From Marinilabiliaceae bacterium JC040 (lineage in GTDB: Bacteria > Bacteroidota > Bacteroidia > Bacteroidales > Marinifilaceae): 64,000 nucleotides of DNA. The notes beneath the pieces are model-generated. The model did not search any database. It was not told where the DNA came from and saw only the letters and a list, made by a program, of their open reading frames with translations. Position numbers and translations under genes: made by a program. The stretch is taken from assembly GCA_022496785.1 (NCBI GenBank), contig SNAP01000010.1:26123-90122 (forward strand), in the 5' to 3' direction. This document shows, in pieces, positions 54,385 to 63,919 of the stretch (position 1 is its first letter; the number at the start of each line of letters is the position of its first letter).

Positions 54385-55200
54385 ATGTCTGTGTATACAG
54401 AGATCAAACGAATTACGACTCATGTACTTTCTGAGATGAAACTACAAGGAGAAAAAATATCTATGCTTACTGCTTACGATTATTCGATGGCAAGCATTAT
54501 TGATAAAGCAGGAATTGATATCATTCTAGTTGGTGATTCAGCTTCTAACGTTATGGCTGGATATGAAACAACTCTTCCTATAACTCTTGATCAAATGATT
54601 TATCATGGATCTTCAGTTGTAAGAGCTGTTAATAGAGCTCTTGTAGTCGTAGATATGCCGTTTGGTACTTACCAAGGTAATTCTAAACAAGCCCTTTCTT
54701 CAGCTATTAGAATAATGAAAGAAACTAGTGCTGATGCTGTTAAAATGGAAGGTGGACAAGAAATTATTGAATCTGTTAAAAGAATTCTTTCTGCTGGTAT
54801 TCCTGTTATGGGGCACTTAGGACTTACTCCTCAAAGTATTCACAAATTTGGTACATACACTGTTAGAGCGAAAGAAAAACAAGAAGCAGATAAATTAATT
54901 GAAGATGCAATAGCTCTACAAGATGCTGGATGCTTTGCTATTGTTCTTGAAAAAATTCCTGCTTGTTTAGCTGAAAAAGTAGCTAAAAAACTATATATAC
55001 CTGTTATTGGTATTGGTGCTGGAGGCGGTGTAGATGGACAAGTTCTAGTTATTCACGACATGCTTGGTATTAATCAAGAATTCTCTCCAAGATTTCTTAG
55101 AAGATATCACAATTTGTATTCTGAAATGACTGGCGCCGTTCAGGCTTATATAAATGATGTTAAAGGAGGAGATTTTCCAAACGAAAAAGAACAATACTAA
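54385..55200 (+). CDS. panB: 3-methyl-2-oxobutanoate hydroxymethyltransferase
   Basis: 271 residues. [32 protein letters not shown] (about 28-59, quoted in part), [18 protein letters not shown] and [11 protein letters not shown] are the conserved blocks, and [21 protein letters not shown] lies near the C-terminus. Ketopantoate synthesis for pantothenate and coenzyme A. Fifteen bases after psd and nine before the rluA-type gene, so it belongs to the same transcript. Confidence 0.96.
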   Translation: MSVYTEIKRITTHVLSEMKLQGEKISMLTAYDYSMASIIDKAGIDIILVGDSASNVMAGYETTLPITLDQMIYHGSSVVRAVNRALVVVDMPFGTYQGNSKQALSSAIRIMKETSADAVKMEGGQEIIESVKRILSAGIPVMGHLGLTPQSIHKFGTYTVRAKEKQEADKLIEDAIALQDAGCFAIVLEKIPACLAEKVAKKLYIPVIGIGAGGGVDGQVLVIHDMLGINQEFSPRFLRRYHNLYSEMTGAVQAYINDVKGGDFPNEKEQY

Positions 55201-55209
55201 ATTCAAAAC

Positions 55210-55911
55210 ATGGCTAAAAATAAACCATTAGAAATTCTATATGAGGATAATCATATTATTGCAATAAACAAACAAAACAATGAGCTTGTTCAAGGTGATA
55301 ATACTGGTGACATCCCTCTTAGTGAGAGAGTTAAAGCTTATATCAAAAAGAAATATAATAAACCTGGAGATGTATACCTTGGACTTCCTCACAGACTTGA
55401 TAGACCTGTTAGTGGAGTTATCTTATTTGCTAAGACTTCAAAAGCTCTTGTAAGATTGAATGAAATGTTCCAATCTAAGGATAAAATCAAGAAACAATAT
55501 TGGGCTATTGTAAAAGAAAAGCCTGAAATGGAAGATGGAACTCTTACCGGCTATATGATTAAAGATAAAGACAAAAATAAGTCTCATCTATATAATAAAG
55601 AGAAAAAAGGAGCAAAATTTGCATCTCTTGATTATAAATTAATCTGTAGATCTCAAAAATATTTCCTTCTTGAAATAGATTTACATACCGGAAGACATCA
55701 CCAAATTAGATGCCAATTAGCAAAAATGGGCTCTGCTATAAAAGGTGATTTAAAATATGGATTCCCTAGATCAAACAAAAATGGAGGTATTTCTCTTCAC
55801 GCTAGAAAAATTAGCTTTATACATCCTGTAAAAAAAGAAGAAATAACTATTGTTGCAAAACCTCCTAAAGATGAACCTCTTTGGAATGAGTTTATAAAAT
55901 ACATGAAATAA
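55210..55911 (+). CDS. RluA-family pseudouridine synthase
   Basis: 233 residues without an S4 domain. The catalytic motif is GLPHRLDRPVSGVILFAKT with Asp at 64, then HTGRHHQIRCQLAKMG (about 160-175). It converts uridine in rRNA or tRNA; among RluA-type enzymes the lack of S4 and the size fit the TruC/YqcB or RluA branch, but the target is not assigned. Last plus-strand gene of the rsfS-ftsH-cdsA-psd-panB run, followed by a two-way terminator. Confidence 0.9.
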   Translation: MAKNKPLEILYEDNHIIAINKQNNELVQGDNTGDIPLSERVKAYIKKKYNKPGDVYLGLPHRLDRPVSGVILFAKTSKALVRLNEMFQSKDKIKKQYWAIVKEKPEMEDGTLTGYMIKDKDKNKSHLYNKEKKGAKFASLDYKLICRSQKYFLLEIDLHTGRHHQIRCQLAKMGSAIKGDLKYGFPRSNKNGGISLHARKISFIHPVKKEEITIVAKPPKDEPLWNEFIKYMK

Positions 55912-55912
55912 C

Positions 55913-55946
55913 AAAAAGAGGACTAATTAACTAGTCCTCTTTTTAT
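55913..55946. terminator. Bidirectional terminator between the rluA-type gene and cdd
   Basis: AAAAAGAGGACTA pairs exactly with TAGTCCTCTTTTT across a six-base loop. The right arm covers the end of the cdd coding sequence (stop at 55927). Confidence 0.85.
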
Positions 55947-56415
55947 TTAATTTAAATGGAAAAGGCATTAAAGAACTTGCTTTACAAATTAAAACTTCCT
56001 TACCATTGGTCATTAATATTTTAAAATCTTCTTTTTGCCTATTTATCTGCTCTAAGATAACTTGTCTACATTCTCCACAAGGAGAAATTAAACTTTCATT
56101 CTCATTATATATTGCTAAAGCTTCTATTTTAGAGGTACTTAAATTAGATACTGAATTCATAATAGCAAGTCGTTCTGCACATATACAAGAAGAAAATGCA
56201 GAATTCTCTTGGTTTGCTCCACCAAACATCTTTCCATCTTCTCTTAATACTACAGCACCAACTTTAAAGTTCGAATAAGGTGAATATGATTTTTCTATCA
56301 TCTTTATTGATTCACTTATTAACAATTGATACTTGATATTAAGTTCATCAAAACTAGCTAGTTTATAAGTTATTCTAAGACTTAATTCTTCCATATTGCA
56401 AGGGTTTATAGACAA
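55927..56415 (-). CDS. cdd: Cytidine deaminase
   Basis: 162 residues, the short homotetrameric type. Zinc ligands are C79 in ICAERLA (with E81 as proton shuttle) and C113/C116 in SPCGECRQV; YSPYSNFKVGAVVL (about 44-57) is the substrate loop. Deaminates cytidine and deoxycytidine for pyrimidine salvage. The first ATG gives a seven-residue extension over the second (MEELSLRITYK), which could be the true start. Convergent with the rluA-type gene; its stop lies within the shared terminator hairpin. Confidence 0.94.
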   Translation of the reverse strand: MSINPCNMEELSLRITYKLASFDELNIKYQLLISESIKMIEKSYSPYSNFKVGAVVLREDGKMFGGANQENSAFSSCICAERLAIMNSVSNLSTSKIEALAIYNENESLISPCGECRQVILEQINRQKEDFKILMTNGKEVLICKASSLMPFPFKLNKKRTS

Positions 56416-56491
56416 GTAAGGACATTATTATGACAAAAACAAATTTTTTTTCAAGATTAAAAATATATATCTTCGTTAAAAATATTTTATC

Positions 56492-57409
56492 ATGAGGAAA
56501 CTATTACTATTTATACTTGCATTATATTCGCTGAGTGCTGTCGGACAAAAAACTGATAGACAGAAATATGTAAGAAAATTTAAGAAAATTGCAATCAAAG
56601 AAATGCATAGAACAGGTATACCTGCTAGTATAACCCTAGCTCAAGGTTTACTTGAATCTGGAAATGGTACATCATTTTTAGCTAAGAAAGCTAATAACCA
56701 TTTTGGTATTAAATGTCATAAAAGTTGGCACGGACCTTATGTCCGACTTGACGATGACAGACCACAAGAGAAATTTAGAAAATACAAAAATGCAGAACAA
56801 TCTTATATCGATCACTCTAGATTTTTGACTTCAAGAGATAGATATAACTTCCTATTTAAAATAAAATCATCTAATTATAAGAAATGGGCTAAAGGATTAA
56901 AAAAAGCAGGCTATGCTACAGATCCAAATTATGCTCATCGTTTAATTAAGATTATTGAAGATGAGAAATTATATCAATTTGATAATATAGGTAAAAATGA
57001 GATTGATTTAATATATCAAATTAATAATACTAATGATATTGCTCTTTCAGATAGAGTTGAAGTTATAAACAATAGACCTGTTATCAGAATGAAAAAAGGA
57101 GATTCAATGTTTATTATTTCTAAATACTTCAAAATAGATATGGATGACTTATTTAGTTATAATGAACTTATTAAGACTGATAAGGTAAAAGAAAATCAAC
57201 TTATATTCTTAAAAAGAAAGAAAAGAAGAGCTGCAAGAGGATATCCTTATCATTTAGTGAAAAAAGGAGATACTCCATACTCTATAGCTCAAGAATACGG
57301 TATGAGACTAAAACTTATTCTTAGATATAATAGAATTAGCAGAGATTACAAATTACCTGAAGGAAGTAGAATTTATTTGAGAGGTAGAGCTCCTTTAGTT
57401 TATAAATAG
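56492..57409 (+). CDS. Exported glucosaminidase (FlgJ/LytF-like) with two LysM domains
   Basis: 305 residues. Signal peptide (hydrophobic 3-18, cut near AVGQ), then a GH73-type glucosaminidase domain (about 28-155; AIKEMHRTGIPASITLAQGLLESGNG with the general-acid Glu, KANNHFGIKCH, and YIDHSRFL), and two LysM repeats (about 198-246 and 253-300; MKKGDSMFIISKYFK; VKKGDTPYSIAQEYG). It would cut the glycan backbone of peptidoglycan. Own terminator follows. Confidence 0.9.
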   Translation: MRKLLLFILALYSLSAVGQKTDRQKYVRKFKKIAIKEMHRTGIPASITLAQGLLESGNGTSFLAKKANNHFGIKCHKSWHGPYVRLDDDRPQEKFRKYKNAEQSYIDHSRFLTSRDRYNFLFKIKSSNYKKWAKGLKKAGYATDPNYAHRLIKIIEDEKLYQFDNIGKNEIDLIYQINNTNDIALSDRVEVINNRPVIRMKKGDSMFIISKYFKIDMDDLFSYNELIKTDKVKENQLIFLKRKKRRAARGYPYHLVKKGDTPYSIAQEYGMRLKLILRYNRISRDYKLPEGSRIYLRGRAPLVYK

Positions 57410-57431
57410 AAATCATATTTATATAAAAAAT

Positions 57432-57472
57432 AAACGACTATCCATATTATGAATAGTCGTTTATTTTTTTTT
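57432..57472 (+). terminator. Terminator of the glucosaminidase gene
   Basis: AAACGACTAT pairs perfectly with ATAGTCGTTT, followed by ATTTTTTTTT. Confidence 0.85.
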
Positions 57473-57480
57473 GATAATTA

Positions 57481-58422
57481 TTATAAATAAGGCGAAATAT
57501 CAAAACCTAATAAGAAATCTCTTACCTTCATTCGTTTCTTTCCAGATATCTGTAATTCATTAATAACAAGATATCCTCCTTTACATGAAACTTTTAAATA
57601 TGATTTATTATCAGAAAATAATCTACCTGATTCAAATTCATGTTCTTCTTCTTCTTTTTCTGTAGTGTAAATCTTTAATTTGATTTTCTTAGCTCTTGTT
57701 GAAGTAAATTCTGTCCATGCTGCAGGATATGGTGATAAACCTCGTACAAGATTATAAATATTATTTAAATCTTTATCCCAAGACAACTTACAATCATCTT
57801 TAAATATCTTAGGTGCATGTTTAATTTCATCTTCTATTAAACCTTCTTGTTCTAATTCCTTATAATTTCCACTTTCTAAAGCTTTAACACTTGCTACTAG
57901 CAAATCCGCACCTACATTCATCAATTTATCATGTAAGTCTCCTACATTATCTGTTTCTTTAATTTCTACAGATTCTTGCTTTATTATATTTCCTGTATCT
58001 ATTTCATGTTTCAATAGAAAGGTTGTTACGCCTGTTTTCTTTTCTCCATTAATTATTGCCCAATTAAGAGGAGCTGCTCCTCTATAATCAGGTAGTAAAG
58101 ATGCATGTAAATTCATAGTTCCTAATCGTGGCATATCCCATACAACTTTTGGCAACATTTTAAAAGCTACCACAATTTGAAGATCAGCATTCAAGGCTTT
58201 TAACTCATTTAAGAATTCTTCATCTCTAAATTTCTCTGGTTGAAGAATCTTAAGTCCTTTTTCCTTTGCATATACTTTAACAGCTGACTCTTGAATCTTT
58301 CTACCTCGCCCTGCTGCTTTATCTGGATTTGTAACTACTCCTACAATATTTAAACCTGCTTCTATTAGTGCATCAAGAGGTGCTACTGCAAAATCAGGTG
58401 TTCCCATATAAACTATTCTCAT
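57481..58422 (-). CDS. fmt: Methionyl-tRNA formyltransferase
   Basis: 313 residues. MRIVYMGTPDFAVAPLDAL at the start, LHASLLPDYRGAAPLNWAII (about 104-123; catalytic His and Asp region), GVTTFLLKHEIDTGNII near 130-146 and a C-terminal OB-like domain. It formylates initiator Met-tRNA. A tRNA with CAU anticodon lies 3.5 kb away but is the elongator or Ile2 type. Fourteen bases after the LptF/G gene. Confidence 0.95.
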   Translation of the reverse strand: MRIVYMGTPDFAVAPLDALIEAGLNIVGVVTNPDKAAGRGRKIQESAVKVYAKEKGLKILQPEKFRDEEFLNELKALNADLQIVVAFKMLPKVVWDMPRLGTMNLHASLLPDYRGAAPLNWAIINGEKKTGVTTFLLKHEIDTGNIIKQESVEIKETDNVGDLHDKLMNVGADLLVASVKALESGNYKELEQEGLIEDEIKHAPKIFKDDCKLSWDKDLNNIYNLVRGLSPYPAAWTEFTSTRAKKIKLKIYTTEKEEEEHEFESGRLFSDNKSYLKVSCKGGYLVINELQISGKKRMKVRDFLLGFDISPYL

Positions 58423-58435
58423 AAATATACTTTAT

Positions 58436-59926
58436 CTACTTTTTATTATTCTTCTTTTCCTTATACAATCCAAAACGTCGTAATATATTTATATACGTCT
58501 CACTCGACATTATAGATGCATCTGTAACTGCCTGCCTTGTTAAAATTATAGCTATTGGAATTATTATAAATGTTGACATCCATACTCCAATAAAAGGATC
58601 AAAAATTCCCTCTCGTGCTGAACGTTGAAACGTCATAGAAATCACATAATAGATAATATAAAACACAACTGAAACTACTACTGGCATTCCTAAACCTCCT
58701 TTTCTGATAATACCTCCTAGTGGAGCTCCTATAAAGAAAAATATCAAACATGCTAAAGCATCAGTATATTTCTTATGCCATTCAATATCATATCTTCTCA
58801 TTCTCTCTTGTCTATGTTTAAATTGAGCCATAGAACGATTTACTGATAAAGAAACATTTCTAGCTTGAGAAAGAGCCTTTTTCATTACCCTACTCTTTTT
58901 ATATATTGATATAGAATTCATAATTGAATCTATACTCATTTTTGATAATTCTCCCTCAGGTAAAAATTCTGGTAACCTTTCATCTATAGCATACTGAGAT
59001 TTATCTTTCTTATCCTTCTTCTTATTTACAATATAAGTATAATCATATTTTATTCGCCTAGTAATGAAGTTCTTAACTACTTTATCATATTTCTTTGATA
59101 AAGAATCTTTCATCTTTGTCAATTGAGAGACATTTAGCATTTTATAATTATTAGAAAACAAAGATTCATCTGTTCTTTTAAAATCTTTTGTCTCTTGCTT
59201 TATATTCATTGCTTGCTCAGAAAACTTAGTCCTTACATAAGGTTGTTTATCACTAGCTCTTTTATTATTCTTATATTGTTTAAAATTCGCTCCACTATAG
59301 AAAACAAACTGTGTTCTACCTGTTTTTGAATTAACTTTAATCCTACCGGAATCTGCAAGAGTAACTTCATTAGGTGTATATTTATCTTCTCTATGATTAT
59401 AAACTATTATATCATACATCATTCCAGATTCTTTATCTATTTTATCTACTTTGATATTAAAATCTTGTAAATTAGTAAATACTCCCTCCTTTAGAATCAT
59501 CTCTGGTTTTGTATTTTTGATATCATATAACAAGGTTCTTCCCTTTAACTGAGTATATGGAGCTATATTATTAGAAAAAACAAATGCGCAAATTGTTAAG
59601 ATTCCTGAAACAACTATTAAAGGTCTCATAACTCTAAAAAGTGATATTCCAGAGGCTTTACAGGCAATCAATTCGTAATTCTCCCCTAGATTTCCAAATG
59701 TCATTATAGAAGCTAATAAAATTGATAATGGTAAAGCCATTGTTATTAAATTAATACTCATATAAAAGATTAACTCAACAATGACTGAGGTATCCAAACC
59801 TTTACCTACTATGTCATCTGCATACACCCACAAGAATTGCATGACAAGAATAAACATGCAAATAAAAAAAGTTGATATTAATGGACCAAAAAAACTCTTT
59901 AGAATAAATTTGTCTAAGCTCTTCAT
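58436..59926 (-). CDS. LptF/LptG family permease, long form
   Basis: 496 residues, about 140 longer than the copy at 14.2-15.2 kb because of a large inserted, charged periplasmic domain (roughly 150-370). The N-terminus MKSLDKFILKSFFGPLISTF is the LptF-family start; helices lie near 12-36, 52-72, 98-120 and three at the C-terminus (about 385-475). Together with the shorter protein it probably forms LptFG of the LPS exporter; the long form is typical of the Bacteroidota partner. It is followed by fmt after 13 bases. Confidence 0.88.
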   Translation of the reverse strand: MKSLDKFILKSFFGPLISTFFICMFILVMQFLWVYADDIVGKGLDTSVIVELIFYMSINLITMALPLSILLASIMTFGNLGENYELIACKASGISLFRVMRPLIVVSGILTICAFVFSNNIAPYTQLKGRTLLYDIKNTKPEMILKEGVFTNLQDFNIKVDKIDKESGMMYDIIVYNHREDKYTPNEVTLADSGRIKVNSKTGRTQFVFYSGANFKQYKNNKRASDKQPYVRTKFSEQAMNIKQETKDFKRTDESLFSNNYKMLNVSQLTKMKDSLSKKYDKVVKNFITRRIKYDYTYIVNKKKDKKDKSQYAIDERLPEFLPEGELSKMSIDSIMNSISIYKKSRVMKKALSQARNVSLSVNRSMAQFKHRQERMRRYDIEWHKKYTDALACLIFFFIGAPLGGIIRKGGLGMPVVVSVVFYIIYYVISMTFQRSAREGIFDPFIGVWMSTFIIIPIAIILTRQAVTDASIMSSETYINILRRFGLYKEKKNNKK

Positions 59927-59939
59927 ATATATATCTTAA

Positions 59940-59972
59940 TAATGAAAAACCGAACTAACAAGCTCGGTTATA
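59940..59972 (-). terminator. Terminator upstream of the LptF/G gene (end of START-like gene transcript)
   Basis: On the minus strand AACCGAGCT pairs with AGTTCGGTT, followed by TTTTTCATT. It ends the transcript of the START-like gene. Confidence 0.7.
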
Positions 59973-60041
59973 TAATATCACAAAAATAAGTAATATAATT
60001 TCAAAAAATAATATTAATAGAATTTATTAATACAAAGAATT

Positions 60042-60425
60042 CTATATTCCTAATACAGCAAATAGTGATTCTACTTGTTTATCCCACAATTCAGTAGCAT
60101 CTTCTTCTTCATCTTCATCTACATAATCAACTATCCACAATGCCATTTCATTTGTCATAGGATCTGTTCTTAAAGAAAATTCAAAATAATACTCTTCTCC
60201 TTCATCTTCCTCCCATTGGAAGCGAATTTTTTCATTCTTGACTAATTCTATTACTCTTGCTTTTTGAATCTCTCCTTCCCACGAAAATATAAACAAATCA
60301 CCTTCTATATTTACATCATCTGCAAACCATTCTGCTAATCCATCTGGAGTAGCTAATCTTTTAAATAATATATTCCTTGATGAAGAAGCTGCATATTCAA
60401 GATCTATTCTTTTTCTCATAATCAT
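60042..60425 (-). CDS. START-like (SRPBCC fold) small protein
   Basis: 127 residues, single domain: RIDLEYAASSSRNILFKRLATPDGLAEWFADDVN, then FSWEGEIQKARVIELVKNEKIRFQW (in part) and a Glu/Asp-rich segment before the C-terminal helix (WDKQVESLFAVLGI). It has the AHSA1/START helix-grip fold, a hydrophobic pocket of unknown ligand. The acidic stretch EDEEEDATE near 104-112 is notable. Common in Bacteroidota as a conserved hypothetical next to YihY-type genes. Start could be Met-1 or Met-3. Confidence 0.82.
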   Translation of the reverse strand: MIMRKRIDLEYAASSSRNILFKRLATPDGLAEWFADDVNIEGDLFIFSWEGEIQKARVIELVKNEKIRFQWEEDEGEEYYFEFSLRTDPMTNEMALWIVDYVDEDEEEDATELWDKQVESLFAVLGI

Positions 60426-60505
60426 TTCATTTTTAAGATTTTTCTTATGATTTAAGCAATATAATAAAAATAATCTACAAATAAAAGATTAATCATAAGA
60501 TTATG

Positions 60506-61846
60506 CTAGAGATTCAACACTAATTCTTTATCAAGATTTTCTTCTACACTTATATTAAATTTCTTCTTCAATTTATTTATTAATTTCTTATCTACTTCCA
60601 ATAAATCCTTACTAATATCTTTACCTATTCTCTCCAATCCCATATATAAATTACTTAAATTCATATCGTGAATATCCCTAGATGGCAGATACCTTATCTC
60701 ATCATTATTTAATTCTATAATAAAATTACAAGCTAGTAATAAGTCTATTGTCTCTCGAATATATACATATTTAATATCCAAAATTTCCGATAGTTGTCTT
60801 GTCGACATAGGACTTTCACCTCGTTTAAAAGTTTGAATTATCTCTCTTAAAACTATAACCGACATAATTCTATATGATTGAAAAGATGGTTTAGCCCTTT
60901 CATTTAGAAATTCAATAACATTATTATTCTGAAGATAGAAACAGAAGTGCGCACCCATTAAAACTACACTCCACGACAATTGTATCCAAAATAATAATAA
61001 AGGAATAGCTGCAAAACTACCGTATACTGCACTATAAGAACTAACTCCTATTTGAAAAGTTATATACCCCCATTGTAATAATTGAATTAAGGTACCAGTT
61101 ATAATACCAGAAATAACTGCTGGAACAAACTTCACCCTAGTATTAGGAATAAAAATGTATAGAAATATAAATAGTATCCATAGAATAAAATAAGGTAAAA
61201 GACTCAATAATTTAATAATTATAGGACTTATAGTTCCTATAATAGTATACTCAGATCCTAAACTTTTCATACTTGCTGCTAAAAACACATTAATACCACT
61301 TAATGAGATTAAGAATATTGGTGCTAATAGCATAACAGAAAGATAATCACTAAATTGACGAGCAAGCGATCTTTTTTGTCTTACTCCCCATATAGCATTA
61401 AATGAATTCTCAATATTTCCTAGAGCTCGTATAACTGAATACAGAAGTATTACCAAACCTAATCCTGTAAAAATACCACCTTTTGCATTATTTATCATAT
61501 TTTGAGCAAATTCAAATATAAACTCAATAGACGAACTGCTTACTACAACATTCTTCTTTAATTCTTCTTCTATTACATCTCCTAATCCAAATCCTCTTGC
61601 AACACCAAGTACTAAAGCTAAAAGAGGAACTATAGACATTAAAGTATAATAAGTAAGCGCTGATGCTTTTATAGCGGTTTTCTTTGTAAGAAAACTATAA
61701 ATTGGAAAAATTGTGCATCTTAAAACAAAATAAAATAATCGTTTTTTTACTGGAAATTTTTCAATATTCTCCTCCCAAAGAGAATTTAAGAGAAAATCTT
61801 TTAAATAGTCAAAATAAAATTTTGGTGCTTTCATACTAATTATCAA
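60506..61846 (-). CDS. YihY/virulence factor BrkB family membrane protein
   Basis: 446 residues. Six or more hydrophobic helices between about 40 and 310 carry the family pattern KASALTYYTLMSIVPLLALVLG (in part, about 59-80), SVIRALGNIENSFNAIWGVRQKRS and GALYKF-type loops; a soluble C-terminal domain of about 130 residues (330-446) resembles a winged helix (MSTRQLSEILDIKYVYIRETIDLLLACNFI). YihY proteins were once called RNase BN in error; their true function is unknown. The winged-helix-like tail is seen in many Bacteroidota members. Confidence 0.88.
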   Translation of the reverse strand: MIISMKAPKFYFDYLKDFLLNSLWEENIEKFPVKKRLFYFVLRCTIFPIYSFLTKKTAIKASALTYYTLMSIVPLLALVLGVARGFGLGDVIEEELKKNVVVSSSSIEFIFEFAQNMINNAKGGIFTGLGLVILLYSVIRALGNIENSFNAIWGVRQKRSLARQFSDYLSVMLLAPIFLISLSGINVFLAASMKSLGSEYTIIGTISPIIIKLLSLLPYFILWILFIFLYIFIPNTRVKFVPAVISGIITGTLIQLLQWGYITFQIGVSSYSAVYGSFAAIPLLLFWIQLSWSVVLMGAHFCFYLQNNNVIEFLNERAKPSFQSYRIMSVIVLREIIQTFKRGESPMSTRQLSEILDIKYVYIRETIDLLLACNFIIELNNDEIRYLPSRDIHDMNLSNLYMGLERIGKDISKDLLEVDKKLINKLKKKFNISVEENLDKELVLNL

Positions 61847-61907
61847 TATTATAGGATTTAGCTTGTGTTTTTCTTTCCAAATTTACGTTTTTTTTATCGA
61901 AAATAAT

Positions 61908-61937
61908 TTTGACATACACATAAAATGTCTATCTTTG
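61908..61937 (+). promoter_or_regulatory. Promoter of the tRNA gene
   Basis: TTTG at 61908-61911 and TATCTTTG at 61930-61937 are 18 bases apart, a near-consensus Bacteroidota promoter. The start point would lie near 61945, about 13 bases before the tRNA 5' end. Confidence 0.7.
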
Positions 61938-61957
61938 CAACGCAATCGACAAGAAAT

Positions 61958-62031
61958 GGCGAGGTAGCTCAGCTGGTTAGAGCGCATGATTCATAATCAT
62001 GAGGTCGGCGGTTCAAGCCCGCCTCTCGCTA
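61958..62031 (+). tRNA. tRNA with CAU anticodon (elongator Met, or Ile2 after lysidine modification)
   Basis: 74 nt cloverleaf: acceptor GGCGAGG pairs with TCTCGCT (two G-U pairs), D arm AGCTCAGCTGGTTAGAGC, anticodon CAT at 61992-61994 in the loop TTCATAA, T arm with GGTTCAAGC. The CCA end is not encoded. The absence of the three G-C pairs of initiator tRNA at the anticodon stem argues against fMet. It has its own promoter and terminator. Confidence 0.92.
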
Positions 62032-62033
62032 CT

Positions 62034-62069
62034 AAAGCAACTACATTATAAATGTAGTTGCTTTTTTTT
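62034..62069 (+). terminator. Terminator of the tRNA gene
   Basis: AAAGCAACTACATT pairs exactly with AATGTAGTTGCTTT over ATA, then a T run. Three bases after the tRNA end. Confidence 0.88.
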
Positions 62070-62081
62070 ATGGGAACACTT

Positions 62082-63383
62082 TTAATTCTTTTTTATCCAA
62101 TCTGATAAATCATTTAGAAAATCCTTATTTACTACCGACTTTTTTATATAATCATTAGGACCAGGTTTCTCACTTCCTTCCATAAAAATATGGGATAAAG
62201 TAGGATATATTTTAAAACTTACATTCTCTTTATTCTTTAAATTTCTTTTCCATCCTAATAATTCCTCTACAGGAACCTGATAATCTCTTCCACCATTTAC
62301 AAACAACATTGGAATAGATAGCTTATTAAGCATTTTAACAGGTTTATACTTGCCTAAATCTTTCCAGTAAGAAAAAGGTAGGTTTAATGGAGTTCCTACC
62401 TTAGGATCAAAATCTCCATCAATAATTTTCTTTACATTTTTAACTTGTTTTCTTAATTCTGCAACTTTATCATCTGAAAAGCTATTTAGATATAATACTT
62501 GCTTTAAAATAATATCTTCTAATCTCGAAGAATTTGCAGCCATAAATACCGCTCCCTTAACATCATTAGTTTTTGAAAGTATTCTTGGCAAAATCATACC
62601 ACCTAAGCTATGTCCAATAAGATATATTCTTTTTGTATCAATCTTACTATTCTTCTTTAGTAATGCTATTGCTGATAAAACATCCTCAACATACTCTTCA
62701 TTCAATGTAATATTGTTTGGATCCATTTCTGATCCACACTGAAATGTACGTTTATTAAATCTAAGAGAAGCAATACCGTGTTTTGCTAGGGAATGAGCTA
62801 TATCCAAGAATGGAGTATTTGAATATATAGTTTCATTCATGTCTGCTGGACCCGAACCTGGAATTAAAATGACACAAGGGAATAATTCTTTTTGAGATGG
62901 ATAACACATTAAAGCATCCATAGAGAATTTTCCTGTTTTAATAATTGCTTTTTCCTCTCTATAACTTACATCATCACTTATTAGTTTGTTTTGTTTTTTT
63001 GCTAATGGATTAAAAAAAAGACCATAAATTGTAGAATCTTTACCTATTGTCATATTAAATTTAATATCAACATTCTGAAATACTAAACGAGAAGTAACAA
63101 GCCATTGATTATTAAAAGAAGCTACAAACCAATTCTCAGATTTTAAATAAGCCCCACACTGTGCTTCAAGAGAAGAAAAAATAGAATTTGCTACTTCTTT
63201 AGATAATGATTCTTTAACCTTTTGTGAAGCATATTTATAAAATAAATCTGAATTACCATTTTTTAATTCCTTAAATACCTTTTTAGCTAATTTTAAAGAT
63301 TCCGAATCTGAAATATTATTTGTTTGAGCAGGAAGTCCAAAACTAAATAATAAGAATAGAAATAATACAAAAATTTTTCTCAT
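62082..63383 (-). CDS. Exported alpha/beta hydrolase with N-terminal DUF3887-like domain
   Basis: 433 residues. Signal peptide (hydrophobic 5-17, cut near PAQ). Residues about 28-125 form a small NTF2-like/DUF3887-type domain, followed by a serine hydrolase domain with LIPGSGPADMNE (about 173-184), nucleophile S259 in GHSLGG, acid D367 in NGGRDYQVP and His near residue 400 in TLSHIFM. Related to the S9/acyl-peptide hydrolase-type esterases; substrate unknown. It ends 12 bases after the tRNA terminator and the region upstream is AT-rich and empty. Confidence 0.88.
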   Translation of the reverse strand: MRKIFVLFLFLLFSFGLPAQTNNISDSESLKLAKKVFKELKNGNSDLFYKYASQKVKESLSKEVANSIFSSLEAQCGAYLKSENWFVASFNNQWLVTSRLVFQNVDIKFNMTIGKDSTIYGLFFNPLAKKQNKLISDDVSYREEKAIIKTGKFSMDALMCYPSQKELFPCVILIPGSGPADMNETIYSNTPFLDIAHSLAKHGIASLRFNKRTFQCGSEMDPNNITLNEEYVEDVLSAIALLKKNSKIDTKRIYLIGHSLGGMILPRILSKTNDVKGAVFMAANSSRLEDIILKQVLYLNSFSDDKVAELRKQVKNVKKIIDGDFDPKVGTPLNLPFSYWKDLGKYKPVKMLNKLSIPMLFVNGGRDYQVPVEELLGWKRNLKNKENVSFKIYPTLSHIFMEGSEKPGPNDYIKKSVVNKDFLNDLSDWIKKN

Positions 63384-63882
63384 AACGATTATATAAATTA
63401 TTAATAAATTATATGCAATATATAAAAAAACTTTAATATTTTATATAAAAATAAATAAACTCACAACTATAATCAGAACAAAATAATTAATCACTAAGGT
63501 TTCTACTCATTAATAAAACAAAGCTAAATACATATAAATATTTACTCATATCATTTCTTAAGATTTTAAAAGATATACAATCAATATAAATTAATTTGAA
63601 TTAATAATGCTCAGACTGTTAATAAGACTATTCAGATAGATCTTATATATTTAATTGAGACGGTACAAATTGAAAACAGAATAAGTCATTCAAAAAAAAA
63701 GAAGAAAGAAAATAAAGATAGATATATAAAAAAGAAAAGATCGAAATATATAATTAGATTTCATATATCACATAGAAAGAAATCAATATTAGTAGATATA
63801 AGAGACTAAACAATATATCATATAAAAGAGATCCAAAGAAATAAATAATTGAATATATAAATACATCCTAAAAATATAGGCA
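63384..63882. other. Long AT-rich intergenic region, no gene seen
   Basis: About 500 bases between the hydrolase and the 5S terminator. Strongly A-rich on the plus strand with long purine runs (63690-63750 and around 63820-63840). No open frame, tRNA or clear promoter with a -33 partner stands out. It follows the end of an rRNA operon and may be a relaxed spacer. Confidence 0.6.
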
Positions 63883-63917
63883 CAAAAAAAACGTCCAAGA
63901 AACTAATCTTGGACGTT
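63883..63917 (-). terminator. Terminator of the rRNA operon
   Basis: On the minus strand AACGTCCAAGA pairs exactly with TCTTGGACGTT and is followed by eight T. It lies two or three bases after the 5S 3' end. Confidence 0.88.
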
Positions 63918-63919
63918 AT

